This document shows, piece after piece, positions 11,558-24,320 of a DNA stretch of 64,000 nucleotides. How positions within the stretch are numbered: position 1 is the first letter of the stretch; each line of letters begins with the position of its first letter. Origin of the DNA: Papio anubis (taxonomy: Eukaryota; Chordata; Mammalia; Primates; Cercopithecidae); the NCBI RefSeq assembly GCF_008728515.1, contig NC_044981.1, positions 112,211,702-112,275,701 of the forward strand, read 5' to 3'. The notes under the pieces are model-generated. The model saw only the letters and a list, made by a program, of their open reading frames with translations. It did not search any database and had not been told where the DNA came from. The translations under genes and the position numbers were made by a program.

Positions 11558-11856
11558 TTTTTTTTTTTTTTTTTGGAGACAGAGTCTCACTCTGTCACCC
11601 AGGTTGAAGTGCAGTGGCACAATTTCAGCTCACTGCAACCTCTGCCTTCCAGGTTCAAGCGATTCTCTTGCCTCAGCCTCCTGAGTAGCTGGAACTACAG
11701 GTGTGAGCCACTACGCCTGGCTAAGTTTTGTATTTTTAGTAGAGACAGGGTTTCACCATGTTGGCCAGGTTGGTCTCAAACTCCTAACCTCAAGTGATCT
11801 GCCTGCCTTGGCCTCCCAAAGTGCTGGGATTTCAGCATGAGCCACCACGCCCAGCT
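11558..11856 (-). mobile_element. AluS in reverse orientation
   Basis: T-tail 11558-11574 then reverse Alu. Flanks 'tttgattcc' and 'cttgatcc' look like a decayed target duplication. Confidence 0.95.
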
Positions 11857-12244
11857 GTCTTGATCCTTTATATTGCTGAGTAGTACTCTATTGTATAGCT
11901 AGACCACTATTTGTTTATTTATTCATCTGCTGATAAATGTTTGGGGTTCTGGTCATTGCAAATAAAGTTGTTATGAATATATATGTACAAGTATTTTTAT
12001 GGTCTTTTGTTTTGTTTCTTTTGAGCCCATATTCAGTAGTGCAATGACTGAGTTGTGGAATGTGTATGCTTACCTTTTTCTGAAATCCCCACACAGTTTT
12101 CTAAAGTGATTGTGCCATTTTACACTCCCACCAGCAGGGAACGAGAATTTCAGTTCTTCCACATCTTTCCCAACACTTGGTATTGTCAGTATTTTTCATA
12201 TTAGTCATTCTAGTAGGTGTATAGCAGTAAAATTTTTGGGGGAG

Positions 12245-12645
12245 GTTTTCAAGGAGCTTGCCTACTTCCCTCTGCAGCAGGGTCTCCAAGAACATTGGTT
12301 TGTTCCACATTGTTTTGTTATAAGGTAGGGGAAAAAATAGATTCCCCCCAGAACCACTGTCTGTGTAGGAGTTCGCACACTCTCCCCATGTCTGCCTGAG
12401 TTTTTTCCCGGCACTCTGGTTTCCTCCCACATCCCACAACTGTGTGTGTTACATGAATTGCCATGTCTACAACGTTCCAGTGTGAGTGAATGTGGGTGCA
12501 GGTGTGAGCATGCCCTGCAATGGGGTGGCTTCCTGTGCGGGGCTGGCTCCTGCCTAGTGTGTACTCTGAGCTGCCAGGATGAGCTCCAGCCACTACCAAC
12601 ACTGAACTGGAAAAAGGGGGTGGAAAATAAATGAATACAAATAGT
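12245..12645. mobile_element. Ancient interspersed repeat of uncertain class
   Basis: The motifs 'ctccccatgtctgcctgag', 'tttcctcccacatccc', a 'gtgtgagtgaatgtgggtg' run and 'ggatgagctccagcc' occur in an order I recognise from a widespread old vertebrate repeat that I cannot name. It is GC-richer than its surroundings. The longest open frame of the window (207 codons, minus strand, 12262-12885) runs through it and has no protein-like features. Confidence 0.45.
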
Positions 12646-13505
12646 TATAAAACAAAAATCATAAAGAATATGATGATCACTCAAAGGCATGACAATAAAT
12701 AATGCAGTCCAAAAGTGCCTGGCCAGCCTCCCATACTGGTTACTGATTATTTTGGAACCATGTGATGGGAGGGGGGCACGTCTTACAATTTTCACTTTGC
12801 ACACATTTATTCCTGGATTTAACCCACTACCGCTATGATCACTATCACTCACAGATTCACCACAAATGGGGTGACTAATTATCAAACTTGATTTTATTAG
12901 TCTTTCTTAAATGTCTATATAGCTCACATTTATTTCAATGTTTAATATTAGAAGTGTTTGGGAGTCTTTATTTAGAAGTTTGGAAATGTTTTTGAGACCA
13001 GAAATAAGCTGTAGGAACTTAACTCTTGTGTATATCAATTAGCCTATGGGTCAAATTGGTTTTGTTTATATGTAGTTTCACTTAAAATCTCAGTTTCCAG
13101 GAACCTACTGATGATGTTAAGTGAATACTTGCTGTACATTCTCTACCTGGGTCTCTAACCGCCCCTCCTCACTCCCCTTTTTGCACTTCCACCACCCACC
13201 AGCTGATTAAATGCTGGCCTCCAAAGCTCTGTTTCCAGGCCCCTTGGGACACTCTCTTTTACTAGCCACACTAGTGACTCAGATCATCTTTAGCTCTGGT
13301 TTCACCCTGAGATCCAGACCCACATTTTCTGTGGCTACCAAAGATCTCCACGAGATGTCCCATGGGAAGATTGGTCTCAAATGACCAAAAGTGAACTAAC
13401 TCACTGTTACCCATCCCTTCCTCCAACCTGTCCCTGCCCTTCAGGAAGTTATAGTGTCCATTTTTGTGTGTCCTGAACAAATCATCATCAAGATCTCTTC
13501 TCTCA
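12646..13505. other. Unique intronic sequence
   Basis: AT-rich to 13130, then more balanced. No repeat family or gene recognised. Confidence 0.5.
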
Positions 13506-13509
13506 CCAA

Positions 13510-15070
13510 ATTAACTTATACATTTAATGCAATTCTGGTCAAATACAAATATTCAAGAATAGTTAAGACACTCTGAATAAGGAAATTGTAGGCTTACTGG
13601 ACCCTTATTAAGAACTTATTATTAAGCCCTAGTAATTGAGACAAAATGCAGGGGTAGACAAATAGCCAGAAGTAGTACCTACTTATAAGGAAACTTGACA
13701 TACAACAGAAGTGGATTACAGAGCAGTGAGAGTACACTGAACTGACTGCTCAATAAATGGGACTGGGACAATAGGACAAACCATAATTAGATCCCTACCT
13801 CACACCATACACAAAAACAAATTCAAGAGGGTTTGAATACCTAGGTGTAAAACAGTGAAAGTGAAAGCTTTCAAAACAAAATATAAGGAAGACTGTATTT
13901 AAGACCTTAGAGTCATGAAAGATTTCTTTCTTTCTTTCTTTCTTTCTTTTTGAGACAGAGTCTCACTCTGTCACCCAGCCTGGAATGCAGTGGCACAATC
14001 AGCTCATTGCAAGCTCTGCCTCCTGGGTTCATGCAATTCTCCTGCCTCAGCCTCCCAAGCAGCTGGGACTACGGGCGCCCAACACCATGCCTGGCTAAAT
14101 TTTTTTTATTTTTATTTTTAGTAGAGACAGGGTTTCACCATGTTAGCCAGGATGGTCTTGATCTCCTGACCTCATGATCCACCCGCCTCGGCCTCCCAAA
14201 GTGCTGAGATTACAGGCATGAGCCACCGTACCCAGCTGCAAGATTTCTTAAACAAACCTTTCTTTAAAAAGCACAAGCCAAAGATGTTGTTAATAAATTT
14301 GGCTTCAATTAAAATTTAAAACTTCTGTACACAAAAGATAACACAAGTGCAAATAAGCTCCACAGTTTGGGAAAATAACTTTGCAACCTATATCAAGGTC
14401 AAAGGACTGTCTTCTAGAATATATAATTAACTCTTAAAAATCAACAAGAAAAACACCAACAACTCAAAAGAAAAGTGAGCAAAGATTTCAAAATGGAAAT
14501 TTCCAGAGAAGGAAACATGAACACCCAATAAGCAAGTAGGAAAAAAAAAATGTCTCAACCTTACTAGCAGTCAGGAAAAATTTTGTTGAAACAATGAAAT
14601 AGCATCAGATTGGCAAAATTTTTAACACTTAGCAATACCAGGTGTAGAAATCATGAGTTTAACAGGGAATTCTTATATCCTGTTGGTGGGCATGCACGCT
14701 GGTGCCAACATTTAAGAGCAACCCCATTTCTTATATATTCCTGGAGAAAGTCTTGTACACAAGGAAGGCAACAGGTCAATAATAGTTATTTTATTGCACC
14801 GCTGTTCATAATAACGAAAAACTGAATACAGCCTGAGTATCAACAGAAGAATGGATAAATACATTACAGTATATGAATAGAAATACTGTACAGTAATAAA
14901 AATGAATGAACGACAGCTTTCTGTATTAACATGGATAAATGTCAGACACCTAATGTTGGGCAAAATATACAAGCTGAAAAAGAAAATTTGCAAAATATTC
15001 TTCACACAGTTACAGTGCATACAAAATAATCCATGTGCATACTTGTCACCCCCACGATTCCAAAAGTCTT
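13510..15070 (+). mobile_element. L1 ORF2 3' part and 3' end, forward orientation
   Basis: Typical ORF2 3' sequence: 'aattctggtcaaatacaaat', 'gggactgggacaa', 'gatccctacctcacacca', 'gaatggataaatacatta' and 'aacatggataaatgtc'. One Alu (13926-14237) interrupts it. It runs antisense to PPP1R14C and is heavily mutated. Confidence 0.88.
13926..14237 (-). mobile_element. Alu in reverse orientation with a (TTTC)n tail
   Basis: The A-tail has evolved into a TTTC/GAAA microsatellite at 13922-13949. Target duplication 'aagatttctt' flanks it (near 13919 and 14240). Confidence 0.94.
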
Positions 15071-18000
15071 ACTCATCTTTGTCTTCCTAGCATAGTGAGT
15101 GCTTAAGAAATAAGAGGAGCTGCTCAAAGTTTTGCAGAGTAAAGGATTGTACGAATGAACCGATTAATTCCTGTAACTCTGGCATAAAAGTGAAGAAAAT
15201 GAGAGAGGAGACACTGAAATTTTTAAATTTTTAAATCGAGGAGAAAAACTAGACAAAGTGTCAACTGGCCCAGCAACTATGAAGGCTCCAGACATGCCCC
15301 TTCGAGCACTGGAAGCTAGCCAGACTTGGGAGTGAGGGAAGACACAGAGCATTAGGGGAGGGGTAAGCTAGGATGTTCCTTTACACTCACACACACTAAT
15401 ACAGGGGAGACATTGAAGAAGCAATAGAAAGACATGCAACGTTTCCAGGGAGCTTGGAAAACTGACTTTACACAACATGCTGCTGAGAGATTTCTAAGAA
15501 AGAAAGAAGTCCAAACATGTTTCTGAGGGGATCTGGCAATGGCCATGAAAACACAAGGTCCTTTCTCCCCCTGGAGTTTCTACCACATGGCCCTGTCACA
15601 GGGGCGTGGTATCACAGTGGCCACGCCCTACTCTGAGCTCTGCCTCCTGCACTAATCCATCTTGGGGCCCATGACTTTAATATTCCACCCCCAGCACCCC
15701 ACCTGCTCTAGCCAGTACCAGCAGCGGCAGATGGACACACATTTTGTAATTATCACCACAGCCAGCTATCTGGTAGCCTTCCCTAGTCATTCAAAGTAAT
15801 TCATCTGTTCCTCTCATTGATGATAATGTGCTGCTTTAAAAAGATGGGCCCATTGGAAAGTAGGAAAAGGGGAAATCACAGTATCAGTGCAAATCCCTGT
15901 TCTGTTCTGTGCATTACCTGTACTTTTGTCCTTCTTTTAAGAATTTTGAGTCATTTAAAAAGCTAAATGAGATAAATGGAAATTACGCAGTAGCCCTTGG
16001 ATTGGAAGTATTTCCTGACAAAAGAAGAAATGCTTAAAATCCCTGCTCAGGAAACAGTCTTACCAATGGCAGTGATTATGTACATTACGCAAGCTCTAAT
16101 AAAGGGTGCGCAGAAGAAATCCGGATGCTGACCCAGCTTTTCCAAAAACAAACAAACAAACAACAACAACAAAAACCCATCCACGACCTATGCAGAGGGT
16201 CAGGAGACAGGGGAGAGAAACAGCAGATGAGGATTCCAAAGACTGGGATCCACATGGGTCATGCAACTTCCCATGTGTTGCCTCTTCTTTGTGCCCCTGA
16301 CCAGTTACTTCCTTCAAGGTGCACATTCACAGGGGCCATCTGCCCCGGGCTTGGGGGTGGCTGCCAACTTACAGCAAATGAGTCAACTCCATGGTGAGTT
16401 TCCTGTGAAGCAGCTACCAGACACTTCTTCCAGAAAGCCTGACATTAGCAGATGGGTGGGAATCAGGCAAAGTGTGAAGAGGGTGGTGGGAAGGGAAGAA
16501 TTTCCAGATCCCCAAAGTTTAGATGAGTGAGGAAAATGAGCAGGTGGTGTGTGTCTCTTGGAAAAGGTGAGAATAATACCTGCAAATTGTGCCAAATGGC
16601 AAAATGTCCTCACCCAAAGAACCAGCTAAGCATTTAAAAATCACACTGAAAACTCCTGGATGAGGCCAAACAGGCAGGCAGTTGACTCAGTATTGAAGAG
16701 CTCAGCTTTGGGGCGTTCCCCAGCTCAGAGTGACAAAGGGATTTGCTCCCAGAAGTCACAGGCACGAATCAGCTCCACAGCAAGCCCTATCGCCCACCAT
16801 CACTCACCACTGACACATTTAATTTCCCCCTTTTTCTTGGGGGGCAGGGGGTGTTTTTTCTTTTGAGAGGTTCATTTGCTGGCAGGGCACACCAGAACTT
16901 ATCCTATTTTTCATTATCTGAAAAGAGGCTTATGGATCTGTTATGGGTAAGGGTTCGTGGCTGCTGTTGTTAAAATGACTTCTGCCAACATAAATTCCTG
17001 AAGGTCTTAACTACATCCTGGTTTTTTTTTCCCCCTCTCCTTTAACTTAAAACCACTGACACAATGTTGTCCATTTATTTTCTTGACTATCTGCCTTTAA
17101 ATAGTAATTTGTTCCACTGTGAGAGAAGTCCCATTAATCTATTTTATAGATTCAGTCCATTGTTCTTGGGCTAATTTATTTTTTTACCCAAATTCCAACC
17201 TCTATTTGTATGCACCAGAACAGTTCATTAACCCTCCCCTAGATTCAATCCTACAGCATTTAATTATCCCCTCACTTACTAACCAGTGTCTCATAATCTT
17301 TACATTTTCAATTTGGGCAATATAAAACAAAATTCACATATATCATCCAGCCACAGTAAACAATCAATAGAGTAAATTTGGCAAAATTATATCTCCCAGT
17401 TTAAATCACTGAGGAACTAAAGTAGAAATAACTTCACCAAGATTCTCATTAATTGTCAGTGAGGGAGCATATTATTTGCTACAAATACCTGAATTTTGCC
17501 TAGATAAAAGAAACCTATTTCCTGACTTTTGGGGACTTGTTTTTGATTATAACTCTGTTATAGACATAGAAATTAAAGTCATGTGTCATATTGTCTATAT
17601 TTTATATTCTTTCTTTTGTCTAGATAAGTCTAAGTATAGGAAGAGAGTGTAGAGCTGTTTTTAATACAGGGTTGGCCGCTCTGAGTTTAATGAATAAGAA
17701 AAGGCCATAAAATCACAATCAATCATTTGAAAATGCTAACCAGGTCCACTGCCCTTTAAAGCTTGTGCCTTCTCTATTGTGTCTCTTATAAAAATAACAA
17801 TTATTAATTATCAAGAGAAAGAAGGCATCCAAAAGCAAGGCCCACAGGGGTTTTCCTATACTACCATCTAGTTTCTTCTGATCACCATTATTATTAGTGT
17901 TATTATCACCATCTCATGGTCATCCTGCTTCTAAGAGTGTATAGTGAAAAATTTAATTTGACCTCACCTCCTGAGAGGCGAGTTCTAAGCCCTTAGAATA
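15071..18000. other. Mostly unique intronic sequence
   Basis: About 2.9 kb without recognised genes or large repeats. A CAAA/CAA simple repeat is at 16145-16175. Several 60-90 codon frames at 16096-16973 overlap on both strands and show no domain. From 17000 it is AT-rich. Confidence 0.5.
16145..16175. repeat. (CAAA)n/(CAA)n simple repeat
   Basis: Four AAAC-type units followed by CAA triplets. Confidence 0.8.
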
Positions 18001-18008
18001 TCTGCCTG

Positions 18009-18032
18009 AAAAAAAAAAAAAAAAAAAAAAAA
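18009..18032. repeat. Poly(A) run
   Basis: About 24 consecutive A residues. No retrotransposed body is recognised just upstream. Confidence 0.9.
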
Positions 18033-18049
18033 GCATCTTCATTTACTTG

Positions 18050-18500
18050 GGGTATGGTGCCAAGTTAGAGAGTCTAACAATGTGATTTAGAGTAGACACT
18101 TTGGGTCAGGTAGTACCAGCTAGAGACAAGGTCAGCCACATGGGTAGTCAACTATGTCTATGTGATCAAGCCCCAGTAAAAACTCTGGACACCCAGGCTC
18201 AGGTTAGCTTCTCAGATTGCTAATACTTTCTGCATATTGTCACACATCACTGCTAAGAGAATGCTGTCCATTCCACAGGGAGGAGACACGTGGAAGCTTC
18301 ACATTTGCACTTTCCTGGACCCTGTCCCATCTGTCTCTTCCCTTGACTATAGCCTTTCCCTGTAATAAATCAGAACCATGAGTATAAAAATTTGAATTAT
18401 TCTTGAAAATGATCAAAGCTGAAGTTGGTTTTGAGGACGTGTGAACTTGTAATTGGTGCCAGAAGTGAGAGCAGTCTTTTGGACAGTTCCCTAACTTTAC
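18050..18500 (+). mobile_element. ERVL-type LTR with the start of its leader
   Basis: 'cctgtaataaatcagaaccatgag' near 18359 is the usual polyadenylation region of ERVL-like LTRs. 'aattggtgccagaagtgag' at 18451-18469 resembles the tRNA-Leu-type primer binding site just downstream of such LTRs. It is old and truncated. The exact family is not assigned. Confidence 0.6.
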
Positions 18501-19035
18501 AAAGAGTGCTGAATGAAGGCCAGGAAATAAATGCAGAGTTTTGCCTCATGACTGCATGTCTTCAGCAAGCTTACCTAACATTTCTGGGTTGATTTTCCTC
18601 AATGAAGATAATCTTAATCAGCTTTATAAATATTCTAAAGTAGAGCTTGTGCTCAATTAGTAAAAATTCAGAAAAAGGCAGTGAGGAGTTGACAGAGCAT
18701 AGGATTTGGACTCAAATGTGGGTCCTATTCCAGCTCCAGCATCTACGGCTCTTTTACTTTGAGCAGATGAAGTCTGGTGCATAGAGTCCTAATGAAAGTA
18801 TGTGAGCAACTGTAATAATGGGACCAAAATTCTTTGGGCTATTAAGTAAAGCTACACATGTTTCTGGCTAATAAACCTCAATCCTTTAATACTTGCCAGC
18901 CCAATGACACTAAAACATTATAAGGCTTTTGTAGCCAGTGGCTACAACCATTAAAATGTAGCTTTCATCTGATTCTGGTCTGTCTTTCTCAATTCCTTCT
19001 CTATTCAGAAACATTGTTCTAAATGTGACAACTTC
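18501..19035. other. Unclassified intronic sequence, possible weak MIR
   Basis: A weak MIR-like match ('gatttggactcaaatgtgggtcc') at 18706-18728. Otherwise nothing recognised. Confidence 0.4.
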
Positions 19036-19344
19036 TTTTTTTTTTTTTTTTTTTTTTTTTTGAGACGGAGTCTCGCTCTGTCACCCAGGCTGGAGTGCAG
19101 TGGCGCAATCTCGGCTCACTGCAAGCTCCGCCTCCTGGGTTCACGCCATTCTCCTGCCTCAGCCTCCCGAGTAGCTACGACTACTGGTGCCCGTCACCAC
19201 GCCCGGCTAATCTTTTTTGTATTTTTAGTAGAGACGGGGTTTCACCGTGCTAGCCAGGATCGTCTCAATCTCCTGACCTTGTGATCCGCCTGTCTCGGCC
19301 TCCCAAAGTGCTGGGATTACAGGCGTGAGCCACCGCGCCCGGCC
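19036..19344 (-). mobile_element. AluY in reverse orientation
   Basis: Very close to AluY consensus, with intact CpGs such as 'gagacggagtctcgctctg' and 'ccaccgcgcccggcc'. Long T-tail 19036-19060 and target duplication 'acaacttct' on both sides. One of the youngest insertions here. Confidence 0.97.
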
Positions 19345-21275
19345 AACAACTTCTTAAAGGTGTCTTTTCAACTCAGGAATCTAGCATTCAAGCTCTGTTC
19401 CTCATCCCAGCCCAAGATTGCAGTCTTTTTCAAGGAAACCCCATGAGAGGCCAGATGAAAAGGGTCTGACATAAGAAAAGAGTTCCCCTGCCTATGGACA
19501 CACACTCAGATCCACTGAAATGAATAATATGACTGCTTCCTCTAGCAAGTGCAGATGCCCTAAAAAGCGCATTCTGTCAAGCAATTTGGTTCCTAACTTA
19601 GAGAACCATCGAATAAGCTGACAGCCTGACATTTTTGTCCTTTCATTCCTAAATATTCTTTGAGCATTTAAATTCCCACCATAGTTTACTGTGGCCTTCC
19701 AAGAGGTTGCTTTAAAAATGGATGTAGAAGTTCCCTGCCAGGTCTCAGTTCCTAGATTAGTTACAGGCACACAGATATTCAATACACATTTGTTGAGCAA
19801 ATGAATAAAGAAAAGATTGTAAAACACCAAGCTGTGTCTCTTTCAGTCACCACATGGTTTTTCTGTGTTGTAAACACCATTTACATTCTCTTTGCACTGT
19901 AAACAGCTCAATGCAGAAGGAATGTACCTCCATGTATCCATAAACTGAACAATGATTTTAAAAGATAGGTTTGAATGCTAAATAAATGGTTGACAATGGC
20001 CATCACCAAAGCTAGTCAGAAAGTCACAGTTGCCATGAAATCATGGCAGAAGGAAACTCTGCCTTCTTACTGCCAATATGAGAAGAACAACAGAGCAGTC
20101 CTGCCTTTTAGAAACTACTGCTTGATTTCTACTTACAAACCAGATCACACATGGCTTTCTGGCACCAGTGCGTGACCATGACATTTCCATTACCTGGTAG
20201 ATTACTGGAACCCAGAAATGCCTCTTGCCACCTACTCTCAGACTTAGTCATCCTAGATGAATGGATGCCTGTCAATGTATAGGCTTTGATATCATTGTAT
20301 AATTTGATACAATGATAGGTTCTATCAAAACCTCTAGTTCAAAAAATAAAATAAATGCATGGAAAGAAAACCTGATGTTTATCAAAGAGCAATGGGATAG
20401 GTATCTTCAACCACAAAAAGAGATTTTTTATAAAGCTCATTGACTAGACAACTCCCCTAACAGATGGTAAGGCAGATGCCCTCAAGCCCACTTTAAATCC
20501 ATTTTCTGTTCATCCTCCCAGTACAATGGAGGTTCTATTTTGTAATCCCAAAATTGAAAACTGCAAAGAAAGTGAGAAAAAGGAAAAGAAGCTCCTCCTG
20601 AGTCTGGTTAGCAGGCTTCCAGACCCCTACCTCTGATTTTTACCATGCCCACTAGGCTAACACTACTGATCATGCAAATACAAGTAATATCCAAAATAAA
20701 ATTACTCTTTTGCCTCTTGCATTATATGGAAACATCCTTTTGCTACCCTTAAATCAGATCTATTTTAATATTCACTACATTAGAAATGGCATTTACTTAA
20801 GGAAAAAAATGAAATCACCATTCTTACTAATCAATCAGTTATACATTAGTGAGGTGCCCACAATTATACTGCTGTGTTTCCCAGCAATCAGGAAGATTTA
20901 CATGACAAGAGTTCACAGATTGAATATGAATCAGTCAGGTCAGCTATGGATTTGGGGGGGAAAATGAATATGAATCAAAATGGGGGCACACAAGTCCCTT
21001 CCCTATTGATCAGTGGCCCATATAGGATGAAGCCATAGACCCAAAGTATATGACAGAAGGTGACACACCAAAAACAATATCACTTCTGGGAAGTTAGCAG
21101 ATTCTTTAAAGTCAACTCTTTAAATTTAATAATCCAAGAATATCATTATTGGTAAACTTGGACATCTTGCATATTTAATATGTGACAGGGAAGCATTACT
21201 TTATACAGAAGCAGATTCAACTAGCATACTAAGGGCCTACTATGTGTGAAGTTTTATGTCATGTGCTTTAATATA
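19345..21275. other. Unique intronic sequence
   Basis: No gene recognised. A perfect 11-bp inverted repeat with a 6-nt loop lies at 20290-20317 ('tatcattgtat' / 'atacaatgata'). Confidence 0.5.
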
Positions 21276-21279
21276 TACC

Positions 21280-21400
21280 CTGACTTCTCCACTCATTAAC
21301 TGTGTGAATTTAGGCAAATTACAGAACACTTTTATGCCTCAAATTCCTTAATGGACAATAATAGTGTCAATCTATTAGCTTTGTTGTGAAGATTAAATGC
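21280..21400 (+). mobile_element. MIR fragment
   Basis: 'ctcattaactgtgtgaattt...cctcaaattccttaatgg...ttgttgtgaagattaaatg' follows the MIR consensus order. Confidence 0.75.
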
Positions 21401-21887
21401 GACTTCCTGTTTCCAGTCAGGTACGTAAGAAATTTGGAAATCGCCACTGCATCCTAACAAAAGTAAAAAGCTGAACAAACTCAAAAATCCATAACTCTTT
21501 CTAGATCCACAAGGGAAGTGAGGTCACTGAGCAAACAAATGCCCCAGAAGTAGAGGGACTGACAGGTGAATACAGAAAAGCACCAACTTCCTGGAAGAGA
21601 AACTCATAAGTAACAACCTTTGTGGGAACCAAAAGATGAGTAGAAAAACTTGAACTGGAATTGACAAATTGCTAGTCTCAGAGTGGACAAGTTTTAGAGA
21701 TTAAAATTCCATGGGGATCCAGTCACGGGCAGAGGTAGGAGCATATCTTTGTAGGACCTTTGTATGAGTTTCACCTCTAAGAATTCTACCAGGTCCTCAC
21801 AGTGAACACTGGAGAAGAATTCCCTTGAACTTCCAGCAGGATGAGATAAAAAGGAACCATTTTGAAATATACCAGAGCATTTTCGTC

Positions 21888-21930
21888 TTCTTTCTTCCTT
21901 CTCCTTCTCCTTCTTTTTCTTCTTTTTTTT
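21888..21930. repeat. Pyrimidine-rich (CTT) tract
   Basis: Runs of CTT/TTC inside the L1 5' region. Confidence 0.8.
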
Positions 21931-24020
21931 CAAAGTCTAAAAGTTTATTTAACAAGATCTGTCCTGAGAAGAAACTATTTAATCAGAGTCTAACCTGACA
22001 TGGTTTTACTAGAGCCTAAGTGACCTGGGGGAAGGGAAATACCAAACTCCAGCTGGCTCTGGCTATCTACTCTACCTAAAGGGGAATGGGGGCGAACTGA
22101 GAAGCACTTGTGAAGTTCACAGTTCAAGGACACAGGCTCCCTACAAGACTGAGAACTAATCACAGGACTGTGGATGCTTCCCCTCTCTTCATACCTTACT
22201 ACCACACTACTTAAGGCCCATTTACAGCAGTTCCTTTTACCTAGTTCATCATGTTCAGTTGGCAAAAAAATTATAACACACAGTAAAAGGCAAAAAAACA
22301 CAGTTTGAGGAGACAGAGCAAGCATTAGAACCACTCAGATAGAGCAGGAATGTTGGAATTATCCATCCAGGCATTTAAAACAACTCTGTGTAATATGCTG
22401 AGGGCTCTGATGGATAAAGTAGACAGCAAGCAAGAACAGATGGGGAATGTAAGTAGAGAGATGGAAATTCTAAGAAAGAACTAGAAAGAAATGCTAGTGA
22501 TGAAAAATACTATAACAGAAATAATGTCTTTGATGGGTTCATTAGTAAACTGCACACAGCTGAGGAAAGAATCTTTAAGCTTGAGGATATCGTGACAGAA
22601 ATAAATGGAGAGGTATTCTATGTTCATAGATAAGAAGATGCAATATGGTCAGTATGTCAGTTCTTCCCACCTTGATCTACAGATGCAATGAAATCCCAAT
22701 AAAAATCCCAGGAAGCTATTTTGTGGATATCAACAAACTGATTCTAAGGTTTATATACAAAGACAAAAAAACCAGAACAGCTAACACAATGTTGAAGGAC
22801 AAAAAACAAAGGTGGAGGACTCACACTACCCAACCTCAAGGCATACTTGAAGCCACAATAATCAAGACAGTGTGGTATTGCTGAAAGAATGGACACATAG
22901 ATAATTGGAATAGAATAGAGACCCAGAAACAGATCGACATAAATATCAACTGATCTTTGATAAAAAAGCAAAGGCATTCGAAGGAGCAAAGGTAGGCTTT
23001 TCAACAAATGATTCTGGGACAACTGGAAATCCACGTGCAAAGAAATGAACCTGGACCCAGACCTTACACTCTTCACAAAAATTAACTCAAATGGATCACA
23101 TATGGACCTAATGTAAATTGCAAAACTATAAATCTCCCAAAGGCAATATAGGAGAAAAATCTAAATGATCTTGTGTTTTACAATGATTTGTAGATACAAC
23201 ACAAAAGGCATGATCCATGAAATAAAACATTGATAAGGTGGATTTCATGAAAATAAAAATTCCTGCTTTGTGAAACACCCTGTCAAGAGAATAAAAAGAG
23301 AAGCCAGAGACTGGGAGAAAATATTGCAAAAAACATGTCTGATAAAGGCCTATTATCCAAAATTTCAAAGAACCCTTAAAATTCAACAAAAAGAAAACAA
23401 ACCAAGTAAAAGATGGACCAGAAACCCTAACAGACCCCTCACTAAAGAAGATATAGATGACAAATAAACATATGAAAAGTTGTTCCAAATCATACATCAC
23501 CAGAGAAATGCAAATTAAAGCAATAATGAGATACCACTACACACCAATTAGAATGGCCCAAATCCAGAACAATGACAACACTAAATGCTGGGGAGGATGT
23601 GGAGCAACAGGAACTCTCTTTGCTGGTGAGAATGCAAAACGGTACAGCTGATTTGGAAGAGAGTTAAGCAGAATCTTACAAAACCTAAACACATTCTTCT
23701 TACAATACAGTAATCCTACTCCTTGGTATTTACCCAAAAGACTTGAGAAGTTATGTCCACACAAAAACCTGCTCAGGAATGTTTATAGCAGCTTTATTCA
23801 TTAATTGCCAAAACTTAGAAGCAACTAAGAGTATTTCAGTAGGTGAATGGATTCATAAACTCTAGTACATCCCGACAATAGAATATTATTCAGCACTGAG
23901 AAGAAATGAGCTATCAAGCAATGAAAAGACCCGGAGCAAACTTAAATGCATATTACTAAGGAAAAGAAGCCAATCTGTAGCTGTGAAATGTTGATATCAA
24001 ATTTTTTAAAAGCCATTTTG

Positions 24021-24320
24021 GGCTGGGCACGGTGGCTCATGCCTGTAATCCCAGCAATTTGGGAGTCTGAGGTGGGCACATCACCTGAGGTCAGGAGCTC
24101 AAGACCAGCCTTGCCAACATGGCGAAACCCAGTCTCTAGTAAAAATACAAAAATTAGCTGGGTGTGGTGGCACGCATCTGTAATCCCAGCTACTCGAGAG
24201 ACTGAGGTAGGAGAATCACTTGAACCTGGAAGGCAGAGGCTGCAGTGAGCAGAGATCATGCCACTACACTCCAGCCTGGGAGACAAAGCAAGATCCCACC
24301 TCAAAAAAAAAAAAAAAAAA
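24021..24320 (+). mobile_element. AluS
   Basis: Full-length with A-tail 24303-24320. Target duplication 'aaagccattttg' versus 'aaagccagtttg'. Confidence 0.95.

Larger units (their letters stand above)
10855..12240 (-). mobile_element. Old L1 3' region in reverse orientation, interrupted by two Alus
   Basis: Reverse L1 3'UTR starts near 10860 ('caacttcattgagga') and continues through 11303-11557 and 11857-12240. It ends in ORF2 3' sequence ('tgtgccattttacactccc', 'cacttggtattgtcag'). Two Alus (10999-11300 and 11558-11856) lie inside. The segment at 11392-11460 carries a local duplication. Confidence 0.85.

Noticed and set aside
12262..12885. 207-codon minus-strand open frame, the longest in the window
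   Set aside because: It crosses an old dispersed repeat and unique sequence, has no recognisable domain, and a competing frame on the same strand overlaps it.
18009..18032. Tail of a processed pseudogene
   Set aside because: No coding-like body precedes the A-run on either strand and no target duplication was seen.
22500..22560. Candidate for PPP1R14C exon 4 ('tctttgat...ttcatt')
   Set aside because: The translation does not match the family carboxy terminus and the sequence is part of an L1 element.
23825..23870. Candidate for PPP1R14C exon 4 ('ttcataaactc')
   Set aside because: Gives an EF-like start on the minus strand but no acceptor AG in frame. It is the L1 stretch preceding 'gtacatcc'.
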